From contig CAIQHM010000017.1 in assembly GCA_903871555.1 (NCBI GenBank), forward strand, positions 1 through 41,927: DNA of 41,927 nt, read 5' to 3'. The DNA is from an uncultured Actinomycetes bacterium. GTDB lineage: Bacteria; Actinomycetota; Actinomycetes; Nanopelagicales; Nanopelagicaceae. Position numbers and translations under genes: made by a program. Position 1 is the stretch's first letter, and each line of letters opens with the position of its first letter. Below, piece by piece: positions 26,355 through 34,223 of this stretch. The notes below the pieces were generated by a model that had not been told where the DNA came from, ran no database searches, and saw nothing but the letters and a program-made list of their open reading frames with translations.

Positions 26355-27379
26355 TGTGTTACCAGCCTCTTCTTTCTAAGGACCACGAGGAAGAACGGAG
26401 CGCCAACAAAGGCGGTAATTACACCGATTGGTAATTCGGCAGGGGAGAGAAGGGTGCGGGCTCCTAAGTCAGCAAGAACTAAGAAACTTGCGCCGACAAG
26501 TGCGATCGTTAGTAAACCTCGGTTTGTAACTCGATGGGTTATGCCACGAACCAAGTGGGGCACGACAATTCCGACGAATCCAATCAGCCCACTTGCAGAA
26601 ACGGCCGTGGCCGTGGCCAGCGTTGCCGCAACCACAGCGATCACGCGCAATTTATTCGGATTAATTCCGAGTGAATAAGCTTCTTCATCAGTCAACATCA
26701 AGCCATCTAGTTGCTTAGAAACTGTAATCAAAATTACAAGTGCTATCAGAATATATATTGATGACCAGGTAACAATTTGCCAATTGGCTACTGTTAATTC
26801 ACCAAGAATCCAGGAGTAAACCGGACGCAGCGAGGAACTATTGCGTTGTTGTAAATATGTTTGTACTGCCGTAGCAAATGATCCAACCGCGATGCCAGAT
26901 AGCAGAAGTGAATTTGGTTCAGCAAAAAATTTCCCAGAGATAAAGAAACTAGTTAATACCGCCAAGATTGCGCCGAAGAAAGAAAATATCGGTAGCAGGC
27001 TATATAGATCTGCACCAGCGCTGGTAATCGCGATTGTTGCACCTAATCCAGCCCCGGCGGCTGCGCCTAGTAGGTATGGATCAGCCAAGGGATTACGAAA
27101 AACTGTTTGATATACCGCACCACTTGTTGCAAGGGCGGCACCAACTAGTGCTGCGAGTAGCGCTCTTGGTAAACGAAGGTCTATCAAAAGGGTGCGCTCT
27201 TGACCGGTCAAACCATCTGGTAAACCAAAGAGAGTTCGGATTATTTTTACGAAATTAAGTGAGACCGGACCGAAACTTATTGCAAGAATTCCGACTACGA
27301 AGAGCAGAGCAAATGAAAGCGCAGTTATTTTCCAATTCCAGATTGGTGATAAGCCGCTATTGCTATTCTGCATCTTCAT
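26351..27379 (-). CDS. btuC: Cobalamin-type ABC transporter permease (BtuC/FecCD family)
   Basis: This is a 342-aa FecCD-family permease with about ten transmembrane helices. Landmarks are LRLPRALLAALVGAALATSGAVYQTVFRNPLADPYLLG near the N-terminus, and SGLIGFVGIVVPHLVRGITH, which is the coupling loop to the ATPase, with PAELPIGVITAFVGAPFFL near the end. It starts a few bases after the btuF stop and overlaps btuD. Together with btuF and btuD it forms a complete import system without an outer-membrane component, as expected for a monoderm. Confidence 0.92.
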   Translation of the reverse strand: MKMQNSNSGLSPIWNWKITALSFALLFVVGILAISFGPVSLNFVKIIRTLFGLPDGLTGQERTLLIDLRLPRALLAALVGAALATSGAVYQTVFRNPLADPYLLGAAAGAGLGATIAITSAGADLYSLLPIFSFFGAILAVLTSFFISGKFFAEPNSLLLSGIAVGSFATAVQTYLQQRNSSSLRPVYSWILGELTVANWQIVTWSSIYILIALVILITVSKQLDGLMLTDEEAYSLGINPNKLRVIAVVAATLATATAVSASGLIGFVGIVVPHLVRGITHRVTNRGLLTIALVGASFLVLADLGARTLLSPAELPIGVITAFVGAPFFLVVLRKKRLVTQ

Positions 27380-27383
27380 TTAA

Positions 27384-28253
27384 TTACTTGATCTTTCCAA
27401 TTGCGGCGGCAATGAATTGGTAGAAGTCGATAAGTCTTGGCCCCCACCTTGATGGAATATCTTCAGGCAAGGCGATGACACTTTTATTCTTCACAGCTGT
27501 GATACCGGTCCAACCTGGACGTTTAGTAAGTGTGGCTGTTGATTCACCGTATTGGGCATCAGATAAAAATATAATTCTGGGATTAGCTTTGATTAGATAT
27601 TCAGATTGAAGCTGCGGATATCCTGCAGAATCTGCGGTAGCAGCAGGGTCGGCAACATTATCCAAATTGAAGTCTTTGTAAACTTTTCCAATAAAGGTAT
27701 CCGAAGTCGCGGTATATAGAGTGTTATCTAGCTCATGAAAGAAGCTTATTTTCACACTCTTCCGAGCGCTAACTATCGCAGATCGAATTTTACTCTTCAT
27801 ATTTACAACAATGTTCTGGGCGCTAGCAAGATGTCCGGTGGCGCGACCTAGGGCCGTTACTTCTAGATAGACCTGGCTTAAGTCTTTCGGCGCTCTCTCT
27901 AAAAAGACCTTAATTTTCAGTTTTTCTAGCGCTGCCTTAACTTCAACGGCCTTAGTGGCATCCGCATTTAGAACGACAAGATCTGGCTTGTAATTCATCA
28001 GCGCTTCTACATTTGGGCTAAATGCCGAAAGTTTTGAAATTGGGGCAGTAGTTGGAAAATTGGATAAATCATCGACAGCGATAACTTGGGCGCCTGCGCC
28101 AATTGCAAAGAGAATTTCAGTTGCACTAGGAGAAAGAGAAATAATTCTCTTTGGGTTCACCGATGCCGCTGAAGCTGGATAAATATTTACAATTGTTATT
28201 GCAATCACTGTCGCGCATATTCGAAACAATGCGCATATTCTAAAAGTTGACAT
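27384..28253 (-). CDS. btuF: Cobalamin-type ABC transporter substrate-binding protein (BtuF-like)
   Basis: This is a periplasmic-binding-protein fold (TroA/BtuF class) of 289 aa. A signal peptide (about residues 1-30, ending PASAAS) precedes PKRIISLSPSATEILFAIGAG, the characteristic BtuF/FhuD start, and later KPDLVVLN, RPGWTGITAVKN and RWGPRLIDFYQFIAAAI. The signal lacks a lipobox cysteine, unusual for a monoderm binding protein, although charged or hydrophobic N-terminal anchoring is possible. The track start (28352) lies inside the riboswitch. I use the ATG at 28253, preceded by GAGGGAG and following the regulatory hairpin directly. Confidence 0.9.
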   Translation of the reverse strand: MSTFRICALFRICATVIAITIVNIYPASAASVNPKRIISLSPSATEILFAIGAGAQVIAVDDLSNFPTTAPISKLSAFSPNVEALMNYKPDLVVLNADATKAVEVKAALEKLKIKVFLERAPKDLSQVYLEVTALGRATGHLASAQNIVVNMKSKIRSAIVSARKSVKISFFHELDNTLYTATSDTFIGKVYKDFNLDNVADPAATADSAGYPQLQSEYLIKANPRIIFLSDAQYGESTATLTKRPGWTGITAVKNKSVIALPEDIPSRWGPRLIDFYQFIAAAIGKIK

Positions 28254-28490
28254 AAAAATCTCCCTCAAGCGTTTTTGAGGGAGGAAGTTTGGGCGATAAG
28301 AAAAATAAATTTCTCTTGAGGCCCGACCTTCCTCCGAGGTCGGATACTTCAATAATGAATTAGGCGACCTGGCTTGGATCTGTAATCCATTGGATTCAAA
28401 TCTCTACAGTTGCGGGACAGCGCCGGATTTCCACCGGACTTCGCTAAACGCATTACTACTGAAAAAACGAGGTTTTATCAGTGGGGGAAA
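28254..28490 (-). ncRNA. Cobalamin (B12) riboswitch with terminator/sequestor expression platform
   Basis: On the minus strand the aptamer core CCGGCGCUGUCCCGCAACUGU (around 28405-28442) and the closing AAGCCAGGUCGCC (28363-28376) match the conserved cobalamin aptamer. Two downstream hairpins follow: CCGACCT/AGGTCGG (28323-28343) and CTCCCTCAA/TTGAGGGAG (28260-28283). The second is followed by ATTTTT and contains the GAGGGAG ribosome-binding site of btuF. An alternative 8-bp pairing, GGAGGAAG (28328-28335) with CTTCCTCC (28280-28287), would break both hairpins. The result is a readable on/off switch that should shut off btuFCD when B12 is abundant. Confidence 0.93.
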
Positions 28491-28502
28491 GTTAGCACTA
28501 AA

Positions 28503-28721
28503 TTAATCTTTTTTGCGGGAACGCCTGCCAATTGTGAAAGCGATTCCAAGTGCGATGACCAGACCAGCGCCAGCAGCGAAAAGTTCGCCACCTTCTACGC
28601 CTTCGTGAGCATCTTCAATCGAATGCTCTGGTTCGTTATTCTCATTTCCATCAGCAAAGGCCGTTGCAGGAAGCGCCACTAACCCGAGCGACAAAATCAT
28701 TGCAAAGAGTTTTTGTTTCAT
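28503..28721 (-). CDS. Small secreted/anchored membrane protein, unknown function
   Basis: This 72-aa protein has a signal peptide (MKQKLFAMILSLGLVALPATAFA) and a short acidic, His-containing external segment of about 25 residues (EPEHSIEDAHEGVEGG). One transmembrane helix (about 46-65) and a basic tail, RRSRKKD, complete the topology of a type I single-pass protein. I do not recognise a family. It is read in the same direction as the B12 uptake operon and ends only about 13 nt before the riboswitch, so its own transcript may run into the riboswitch. The ATG has no Shine-Dalgarno and a TAGTCT hexamer lies about 8 nt upstream, suggesting a leaderless mRNA. Confidence 0.75.
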   Translation of the reverse strand: MKQKLFAMILSLGLVALPATAFADGNENNEPEHSIEDAHEGVEGGELFAAGAGLVIALGIAFTIGRRSRKKD

Positions 28722-28745
28722 GGCATACAGACTACGCTTTTCCCT

Positions 28746-29747
28746 ATGGAATATCGTCGCCTCGGCTCGTCTGGTATGTATGTCTCAGAAATTTCTTATG
28801 GAAATTGGATTACCCACGGTTCCCAGGTCGAGCAAGATGCGGCCATTAAGTGTGTTCATGCCGCCCTTGATGCGGGGATTACAACTTTTGATACCGCAGA
28901 TGTTTATGCAGGAACAAAAGCCGAGAGCGTCCTTGGTAAAGCCTTAAAGGGCGTAAAGCGCGAAAGCTATGAATTGTTTACCAAGGTTTACTGGCCAACA
29001 GGGCCAGGAAAAAATGATCGCGGCCTTTCTCGCAAACACATTATGGAATCTGTTCATGCATCGCTAAAGCGTTTGAATACTGATCACATAGATCTCTATC
29101 AGATGCACCGTTTCGATTATGAAACGCCTGTGGAAGAATCCCTCCGAGCTTTTGATGACCTGATCCGCCAAGGAAAAGTGCATTACATTGGTTTTTCAGA
29201 GTGGAGTGCACCTCAAATTGCAAACGCTCTTGCGATTCAAAAAGCAAGTGGATTTGATCGATTCATTTCGAGCCAACCTCAATATTCGATGTTGTGGCGA
29301 GTGATCGAATCTAAAGTTATTCCACTTTGTGAAAGTGAGGGGATTGGTCAGATTGTTTGGTCACCTGTTGCACAAGGAATTTTGACTGGAAAATATCTGC
29401 CGGGCAAGAAACCACCAAGTGGATCTAGAGCAACTGATAAGAAGAGTGGCGCAGAGATGATTTCGCGTTGGATGCGTGATGAAGTGCTTACTGCAGTAGC
29501 AAATTTGAAGCCAATCGCAGATTCCCTTGATTTATCGATGTCACAACTTGCACTCGCTTGGGCACTTGCAAATCCAAATGTTTCTTCAGTAATTATGGGC
29601 GCATCTAAGCCGGCTCAAGTTAAAGAAAATGTAAAAGCCTCGGGTGTGAAACTTAGCCCTGATGTACTTGGGCAAATAGATAAGGCCCTCAGTTCTATCC
29701 CAGAAATTAATCCTGATAAAACAGAGAGCCCAAATCCAAGAGCTTAA
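28746..29747 (+). CDS. Aldo/keto reductase (potassium-channel beta-subunit-like)
   Basis: This is an NADPH-dependent aldo/keto reductase of about 333 aa from the AKR6/KCNAB-like group. The N-terminus is MEYRRLGSSGMYVSEISYGNW. The catalytic set Asp-Tyr-Lys-His is visible in FDTADVYAG, FTKVYW and MHRFDYETP. The C-terminal GASKPAQVKENVKA binds the cofactor phosphate. The track start at 28713 adds 11 residues and overlaps the divergent small gene. The ATG at 28746 fits the family start; it has no Shine-Dalgarno and probably a leaderless mRNA. The physiological carbonyl substrate is unknown. Confidence 0.92.
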   Translation: MEYRRLGSSGMYVSEISYGNWITHGSQVEQDAAIKCVHAALDAGITTFDTADVYAGTKAESVLGKALKGVKRESYELFTKVYWPTGPGKNDRGLSRKHIMESVHASLKRLNTDHIDLYQMHRFDYETPVEESLRAFDDLIRQGKVHYIGFSEWSAPQIANALAIQKASGFDRFISSQPQYSMLWRVIESKVIPLCESEGIGQIVWSPVAQGILTGKYLPGKKPPSGSRATDKKSGAEMISRWMRDEVLTAVANLKPIADSLDLSMSQLALAWALANPNVSSVIMGASKPAQVKENVKASGVKLSPDVLGQIDKALSSIPEINPDKTESPNPRA

Positions 29748-29750
29748 AAT

Positions 29751-30287
29751 TTAGATACTGTCGCCAAGTTTCTTTTGTGGTGATGGCGCGCGCAGGCGAC
29801 GCATTTGGGTTGAACGCAGCCAGCCGTACATTGCAAGTCCCTTAGTTGATTCACTTGGGAATTTTTCCGCGACTAACTTGCGAATTCGACGCCCTACAAA
29901 GATGCCGTAGATAATCGAATATCCCATGGCTGAGTACATGAGAATAATTGCTAGGAATCTAATTTCAACTGATGGCACCATCGTCAGAAGTAAAACAACA
30001 ACCATTAGAGGTAAGAAATATTCGCCTAGCGAACGACGAGAGTCGATGTAGTCTCGAACAAATTTCTTAACTGGTCCACGGTCTCGGGCAGGTAGTGCGC
30101 TCTGGTCGCCGCGCATATATGCAGCTCTTGATTCAGCTCTCGCAACCTTGAGCGCCTCACGGTGCTTTGCTTTATCAACCTTCGATACTGGTGCGGTAAT
30201 TGAATTTATTTTGGTCTTTGCAACTGAATCTTTACGTTTCGGTGTTGCCTTGCCTTTTTTCTCCGGGTTGTTCTCTGATTTGCTCAT
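29751..30287 (-). CDS. DUF3043 membrane protein
   Basis: This 178-aa actinobacterial protein has a highly charged Lys-rich N-terminal 60 residues (SKSENNPEKKGKATPKRKD), then the conserved DQSALPARDRGPVKKFVRDYIDSRRSLGEYFLP block, two transmembrane helices (about 93-112 and 115-135) and a basic tail. The central block is diagnostic for DUF3043, whose function is unknown. The track start at 30347 would overlap nadA, so I use the ATG at 30287, 4 nt after the nadA stop. The coupling to nadA suggests co-expression only. Confidence 0.88.
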   Translation of the reverse strand: MSKSENNPEKKGKATPKRKDSVAKTKINSITAPVSKVDKAKHREALKVARAESRAAYMRGDQSALPARDRGPVKKFVRDYIDSRRSLGEYFLPLMVVVLLLTMVPSVEIRFLAIILMYSAMGYSIIYGIFVGRRIRKLVAEKFPSESTKGLAMYGWLRSTQMRRLRAPSPQKKLGDSI

Positions 30288-30291
30288 GTGA

Positions 30292-31443
30292 CTACGGTAG
30301 AGCGAGCATTCGCTCCAGCGCAACTCTTGCGTATTTGGCAGTCTCATTTTCCACGGTAATTTGATTAACTAAACGACCATCGACCAAAGATTCCATCGCC
30401 CAGACCAGATGTGGCAGATCGATGCGGTTCATAGTCGAGCAGTAGCAGACAGTTTTATCCAAGAAATGAACTTCCCGGTCGGTAAACCTATTAGCCAATC
30501 TCTGCACCAAATTTAGTTCGGTCCCGATCGCCCATTTACTACCAATCGGTGAATTCTCAATGGTCTTGATAATCATTTCAGTACTGCCTACAACATCGGC
30601 TATCGAAACAACTTCATGTTGGCATTCTGGATGGACCAATATTTGTATTCCCGGGACCTTAGCTCTTATTGCTTCAACATTTTCGACGTTGAACCGACCA
30701 TGTACAGAGCAGTGGCCTCGCCACAAAATAACTTTCGCACTCTTAATCTCGGTATCGCTTAGACCGCCATTTGTTTTCCAGGGATTCCAGGTAACGCAAT
30801 CTTCAAGAGTTAAACCAAGATTCAAGACCGCAGTATTACGGCCGAGATGTTGATCAGGTAGAAAGAGAATCTTTTCACCTTTATCGAAGGCCCATTTCAT
30901 TGCTCGAGTTGCGTTGGAAGATGTGCAAACAGCGCCCTCATTCTTGCCGGTGAAAGCCTTTATTGCCGCTGAAGAATTCATATATGTAATTGGAATTGTT
31001 GTTGCGGCAACTCCAAGTTTTTCTAATATCTGCCAACAGTCATCGACTTGTTTGGCAGTTGCCATATCTGCCATCGAACAACCAGCGGCAAGATCGGGAA
31101 GGATTACCTTCTGCTTTGAATTAGTTAAAATATCTGCGCTCTCGGCCATAAAGTGGACACCACAAAAGAAAATAAATTCGGCACTGGTATTCGCTTCGGC
31201 GGCTTGCGCTAATTTAAATGAATCGCCTGTTATATCGGCGAATTGGATAACTTCATCTCGTTGATAATGGTGGCCCAGAATCATGGCCCGACTTCCAAGC
31301 GCGGCTCTTGCGGCAACAGCTCTAGCTATCAGATCTGGGCCACTTGCTTCGGGAAGTGCGCCATCGCACGAAACCCCTCGCTCGCTCTTGAGGTCCAAGC
31401 CTTGCCCAAGAAGTAATAACTCGGAAAGTCTTGATGAGCTCAT
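30292..31443 (-). CDS. nadA: Quinolinate synthase
   Basis: NadA condenses iminoaspartate with dihydroxyacetone phosphate to quinolinate in de novo NAD synthesis. The 383 aa contain MILGHHYQRDEVIQFAD, GDSFKLAQAA, FFCGVHFMAESADIL, LPDLAAGCSMAD, WRGHCSVHGRF, HPECQHEVV and the late CYCSTMNR. The FCGVH, GHCSVH and CYC cysteines correspond to the three [4Fe-4S] ligands. No nadB or nadC is next to it, unlike in many actinobacteria; they may be elsewhere. The divergent neighbour is an ErpA-type iron-sulfur carrier, which fits since NadA is an Fe-S enzyme. Confidence 0.96.
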   Translation of the reverse strand: MSSSRLSELLLLGQGLDLKSERGVSCDGALPEASGPDLIARAVAARAALGSRAMILGHHYQRDEVIQFADITGDSFKLAQAAEANTSAEFIFFCGVHFMAESADILTNSKQKVILPDLAAGCSMADMATAKQVDDCWQILEKLGVAATTIPITYMNSSAAIKAFTGKNEGAVCTSSNATRAMKWAFDKGEKILFLPDQHLGRNTAVLNLGLTLEDCVTWNPWKTNGGLSDTEIKSAKVILWRGHCSVHGRFNVENVEAIRAKVPGIQILVHPECQHEVVSIADVVGSTEMIIKTIENSPIGSKWAIGTELNLVQRLANRFTDREVHFLDKTVCYCSTMNRIDLPHLVWAMESLVDGRLVNQITVENETAKYARVALERMLALP

Positions 31444-31534
31444 AGGGACATTATGGAGTAGCCTTTAGCCATTCACGAATTTAAGTTTTGAGTGTTTTAA
31501 ACAATTGCACGATTTACGAAAGATTGGGAGAGCA

Positions 31535-31906
31535 ATGAGCACAGAGACTTCACAAGACCTAACAATTACAGGTGCCCCAGCAACTGGGATTGTTCTGACC
31601 GATGTTGCAGCTACCAAGGTAGCGGCGCTCTTGGCTCAAGAAGGACGCGATGATTTGAATCTGCGCGTTGCAGTTCAACCTGGTGGTTGTTCTGGTCTTC
31701 GCTACCAACTCTATTTCGATGATCGCGCGCTAGATGGCGACACAATTACTGAATTCGGTGGCGTAAAGGTTGTTACAGACAAGATGAGCACCCCGTATTT
31801 GATGGGCGCCTCAATTGATTTTGTGGACACTATCGAGAAGCAAGGTTTCACAATCGATAATCCAAATGCCCAAGGCTCATGCGCTTGTGGCGACTCTTTC
31901 AATTAA
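31535..31906 (+). CDS. erpA: A-type iron-sulfur carrier (ErpA/HesB family)
   Basis: This Fe-S cluster carrier is 123 aa from the preferred start. The family shows as GIVLTDVAATKVAALLAQEG, the first cysteine in GGCSGLRYQLYFD, and the C-terminal CACGDSF pair, giving the three conserved cysteines. The track start at 31505 is poor; the ATG at 31535 has GGGAG about 6 nt upstream. It delivers clusters to apo-proteins such as NadA, LipA and the Rieske protein, all encoded here. A HesB-type protein near adoK and ctaC also occurs in M. tuberculosis (Rv2204c, from memory). Confidence 0.94.
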   Translation: MSTETSQDLTITGAPATGIVLTDVAATKVAALLAQEGRDDLNLRVAVQPGGCSGLRYQLYFDDRALDGDTITEFGGVKVVTDKMSTPYLMGASIDFVDTIEKQGFTIDNPNAQGSCACGDSFN

Positions 31907-31928
31907 CTAAACAGTTATTTAATTAGCT

Positions 31929-32918
31929 ATGAAGATTGCCTGCGCTGGCTCTGTCGGGCGCGATCATTTAATGACTTTTCCTGGAAAGTTCACCGACTCT
32001 TTGGTCGCCGAATCTCTGGACAAAGTTTCACTCTCATTTCTTGTAGATGGGCTTGATGTTAGACGCGGTGGCACTGCCGCAAATATCGCCTTCGGAATCG
32101 GAGCGCTCGGGTTAAATCCCTATTTAATTGCTGCGGTTGGAACCGACTGGGCGGATTATGACTCTTGGCTCAATAGACATGGCGTTGATACAACACATGT
32201 AAAAATTTCAAAAGAGTTATTGACCGCATCATTTATGGTCACTACCGATCAAGAATTAAATCAGATTGCATCATTTTTTCCTGGTGCAATGAGCGAGGCG
32301 CGCGAGATAGAACTAGCGCCAATCGTTGAGAGAACAGGCAAATTCGATCTTCTGATAATTTCTCCGGATGATCCTGATGCCATGATCAGCCACAGCGAGA
32401 GTGCACGTGCCATGGGCATTGCTTTTGCAGCAGATCCATCTCAGCAACTTGCTCGCATGGATGGCGAAGCCATTAAGTTATTGATCGAAGGCGCGCATTA
32501 TCTCTTCTTAAATGAATATGAACTTGCGCTAACTATCCAGAAAACTGGATGGAGCGACGCTGAAATATTCAGCAAAGTTAAGGTTCGCGTGATAACTCTT
32601 GGATCTGCTGGATCGAGAATTGAAGAACATGGCAAAGAGCCAATAACGGTTGGCGTCCCAAAAGAGATAACAAGAATTGATCCAACTGGCGTCGGGGATT
32701 GCTACCGTGCTGGATTTGTTTCAGGTCTCGCCTGGGGGTTTAGCCACGAACGATGTGCCCAGATGGGTTCGATGTTGGCAACCTTCTGCATAGAAACCAA
32801 GGGAACTCAGGAATATAGATTTACTAAAGCGGAATTTATTGATCGGTTTGCAATTGCATATGGTGATGATGCCGCGACCGAAGTTGGGCTGAAATTGGAG
32901 CCACGTTTAATCGGATAA
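31929..32918 (+). CDS. PfkB family kinase, probable adenosine kinase (AdoK-like)
   Basis: This 329-aa ribokinase/PfkB-family sugar or nucleoside kinase has VRRGGTAANIAFGIGALG for the substrate pocket and DPTGVGDCYRAGF, with the catalytic base Asp and anion hole. It lies between an ErpA-type gene and the cytochrome oxidase genes, the place occupied in M. tuberculosis by Rv2202c, which was first annotated cbhK and later shown to be adenosine kinase (AdoK). Adenosine salvage is therefore the best guess. Sequence motifs alone cannot exclude ribose or another sugar. It follows erpA by 22 nt and may be co-transcribed. The 3' end overlaps tusA on the opposite strand by 12 nt. Confidence 0.87.
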   Translation: MKIACAGSVGRDHLMTFPGKFTDSLVAESLDKVSLSFLVDGLDVRRGGTAANIAFGIGALGLNPYLIAAVGTDWADYDSWLNRHGVDTTHVKISKELLTASFMVTTDQELNQIASFFPGAMSEAREIELAPIVERTGKFDLLIISPDDPDAMISHSESARAMGIAFAADPSQQLARMDGEAIKLLIEGAHYLFLNEYELALTIQKTGWSDAEIFSKVKVRVITLGSAGSRIEEHGKEPITVGVPKEITRIDPTGVGDCYRAGFVSGLAWGFSHERCAQMGSMLATFCIETKGTQEYRFTKAEFIDRFAIAYGDDAATEVGLKLEPRLIG

Positions 32919-33119
32919 TTTAGTAATTTCGAATGAAGTTGCATCTATGACTTTCGCATTATTTCCAGTCATCCGAGCCCAAGCAATTAGATCTGGTGCC
33001 GAAGCTGGATCATCGCTCAACAGAGTAATTTGAAAGCCAATAGGTTTAATTTTTAGAACCTTAGCTAGCTCTATGACAGGCAAGGGACAACGCTTTCCAA
33101 GGCAATCTAAGATTTCCAT
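32907..33119 (-). CDS. TusA/SirA-family sulfurtransferase
   Basis: This 70-aa protein has the TusA signature at its N-terminus, LDCLGKRCPLPVIEL. The CP cysteine (C11) corresponds to the persulfide-carrying cysteine of E. coli TusA. A second cysteine at position 6 is present. The fold prediction (beta-alpha-beta-alpha-beta-beta) agrees with the length. Its ATG overlaps the stop of the upstream desulfurase-like gene by 1 nt, which implies coordinated translation. From memory, other actinobacteria encode a fused cysteine desulfurase/TusA protein, so this pair may be the split form. Final sulfur acceptor unknown. Confidence 0.92.
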   Translation of the reverse strand: MEILDCLGKRCPLPVIELAKVLKIKPIGFQITLLSDDPASAPDLIAWARMTGNNAKVIDATSFEITKLSD

Positions 33120-34165
33120 TAAGCCCGAAGTTCTAAAACAGTTTGAGCAAGCGTTTGCAGAAAGCTCTTTATCTCTTCAAAAGTTGTTGCATGATGAATC
33201 GTTAAACGAATATTTCCCTGCGTTAGTAAGCCAATAGCTGCAAGCACATGACTTGGCTGCATATTCGTGGCGTTGCAGGCAGAACCAGAATCAACAGCGA
33301 AGCCTTTATCGGCAAGAGCGGTAACTAGTTGCTCGGCATTTACATATAGAAATGAGGCGCTAATTAAATGATCGGCACCACCTGGGGCGATGTCTGCATC
33401 AGGAATATTCGCCATGATAAAGCTTCGGATGTCGGAGTTAATTGCAGAGATTTTTGCAGCCAAATTTTTCTCATCAGCAACCCAGCTATCAATCGCAAGT
33501 GCACTGGCAACAATTAACGGCAGTGAAGTCGGGCCAGGGCTTATTCGATTATCTAAGTGTGGAAGTGGGTTGCTCCAATTTGCCCGCTTTGAAAGTGCAA
33601 ATACACCAAGTCCACCTGGGCCAGCCCAAGACGTTGAATCCCAGAGGGCAGTACTCCAATTCTCCGGCAGAGCAATTCTTGTCCCAGATGCTGTCGCATC
33701 TACGAAAATTCCGGCGCAATTCGCGGGTCTGGCACTCTGAATAGTTCCAGTTTCACGGTTGCATAATTGGAGAGCGACTACATCTTCTGATGTCAGATTC
33801 TTATAAGCAATTTGACCCGTGCTAGAAACTTGAAGTTGCTCAGACTGATGTTCTTTGGCTACGGCAAAAACTTCCATACGATCGATATTGCTGTAGACCA
33901 AGCGATTCTTGCCCGACATCAGGCCGCTTATTCCCAATTGGAAGCCGATATTTGCTTCACCAAGAAAAGTTATCTCATCACTTCTGACCCCAAGGTGACC
34001 AGCAAAGGTTTCCCGGGCTTCATTTAGTAGAAGTGCTGCGCTCTTTGAATCGACCCCTAATTTTGATGGGTCGGGCCAGGCAACTTCGAAGATATGTGGA
34101 AGTGCCATCCGGGCAGCCTCATGTAGCCGAGGTTCGGATTGAAAGTTTGAGGTGATGGAAACCAC
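33119..34165 (-). CDS. Cysteine-desulfurase-fold protein lacking the PLP lysine
   Basis: This is a 348-aa protein with the class V aminotransferase (NifS/IscS) fold. Its scaffold is recognisable from NRETGTIQ, GIFVDATASGTR, GPGGLGVFALS, and the active-site cysteine loop GSACNATNMQPSHVLAAIG. The residue aligned with the internal-aldimine lysine is serine: S179 in DSTSWAGPGG, where IscS-type enzymes have SxHKxxGPxG. The conserved DATQ glutamine is replaced by alanine (DATA), and the PLP-stacking histidine appears to be aspartate in SNIDRMEV. It should therefore not work as a normal PLP desulfurase, yet the sulfur-carrying loop is intact and it is coupled to tusA. The start is GTG. It is divergent from ctaC. 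Confidence 0.85.
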   Translation of the reverse strand: MVSITSNFQSEPRLHEAARMALPHIFEVAWPDPSKLGVDSKSAALLLNEARETFAGHLGVRSDEITFLGEANIGFQLGISGLMSGKNRLVYSNIDRMEVFAVAKEHQSEQLQVSSTGQIAYKNLTSEDVVALQLCNRETGTIQSARPANCAGIFVDATASGTRIALPENWSTALWDSTSWAGPGGLGVFALSKRANWSNPLPHLDNRISPGPTSLPLIVASALAIDSWVADEKNLAAKISAINSDIRSFIMANIPDADIAPGGADHLISASFLYVNAEQLVTALADKGFAVDSGSACNATNMQPSHVLAAIGLLTQGNIRLTIHHATTFEEIKSFLQTLAQTVLELRA

Positions 34166-34223
34166 GCCTAGAACGCTACTCCCACTTGGTTGTAAGAGTG
34201 AAACTGAGGGATATTCTTGCCCA

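Noticed and set aside
28213-28240. 10-bp direct repeat GCGCATATTC spaced by 18 nt
   Set aside because: It lies within the btuF signal-peptide codons (repeated RICA) and shows no symmetry or regulatory context.
28254-28352. ORF-track extension of btuF to 28352
   Set aside because: The extra 33 codons translate the riboswitch expression platform; the SD-preceded ATG at 28253 starts a normal signal peptide.
34152-34223. 24-residue upstream extension of ctaC
   Set aside because: It overlaps the divergent desulfurase-like gene and would spoil the lipoprotein signal; the ATG at 34224 gives a standard one.
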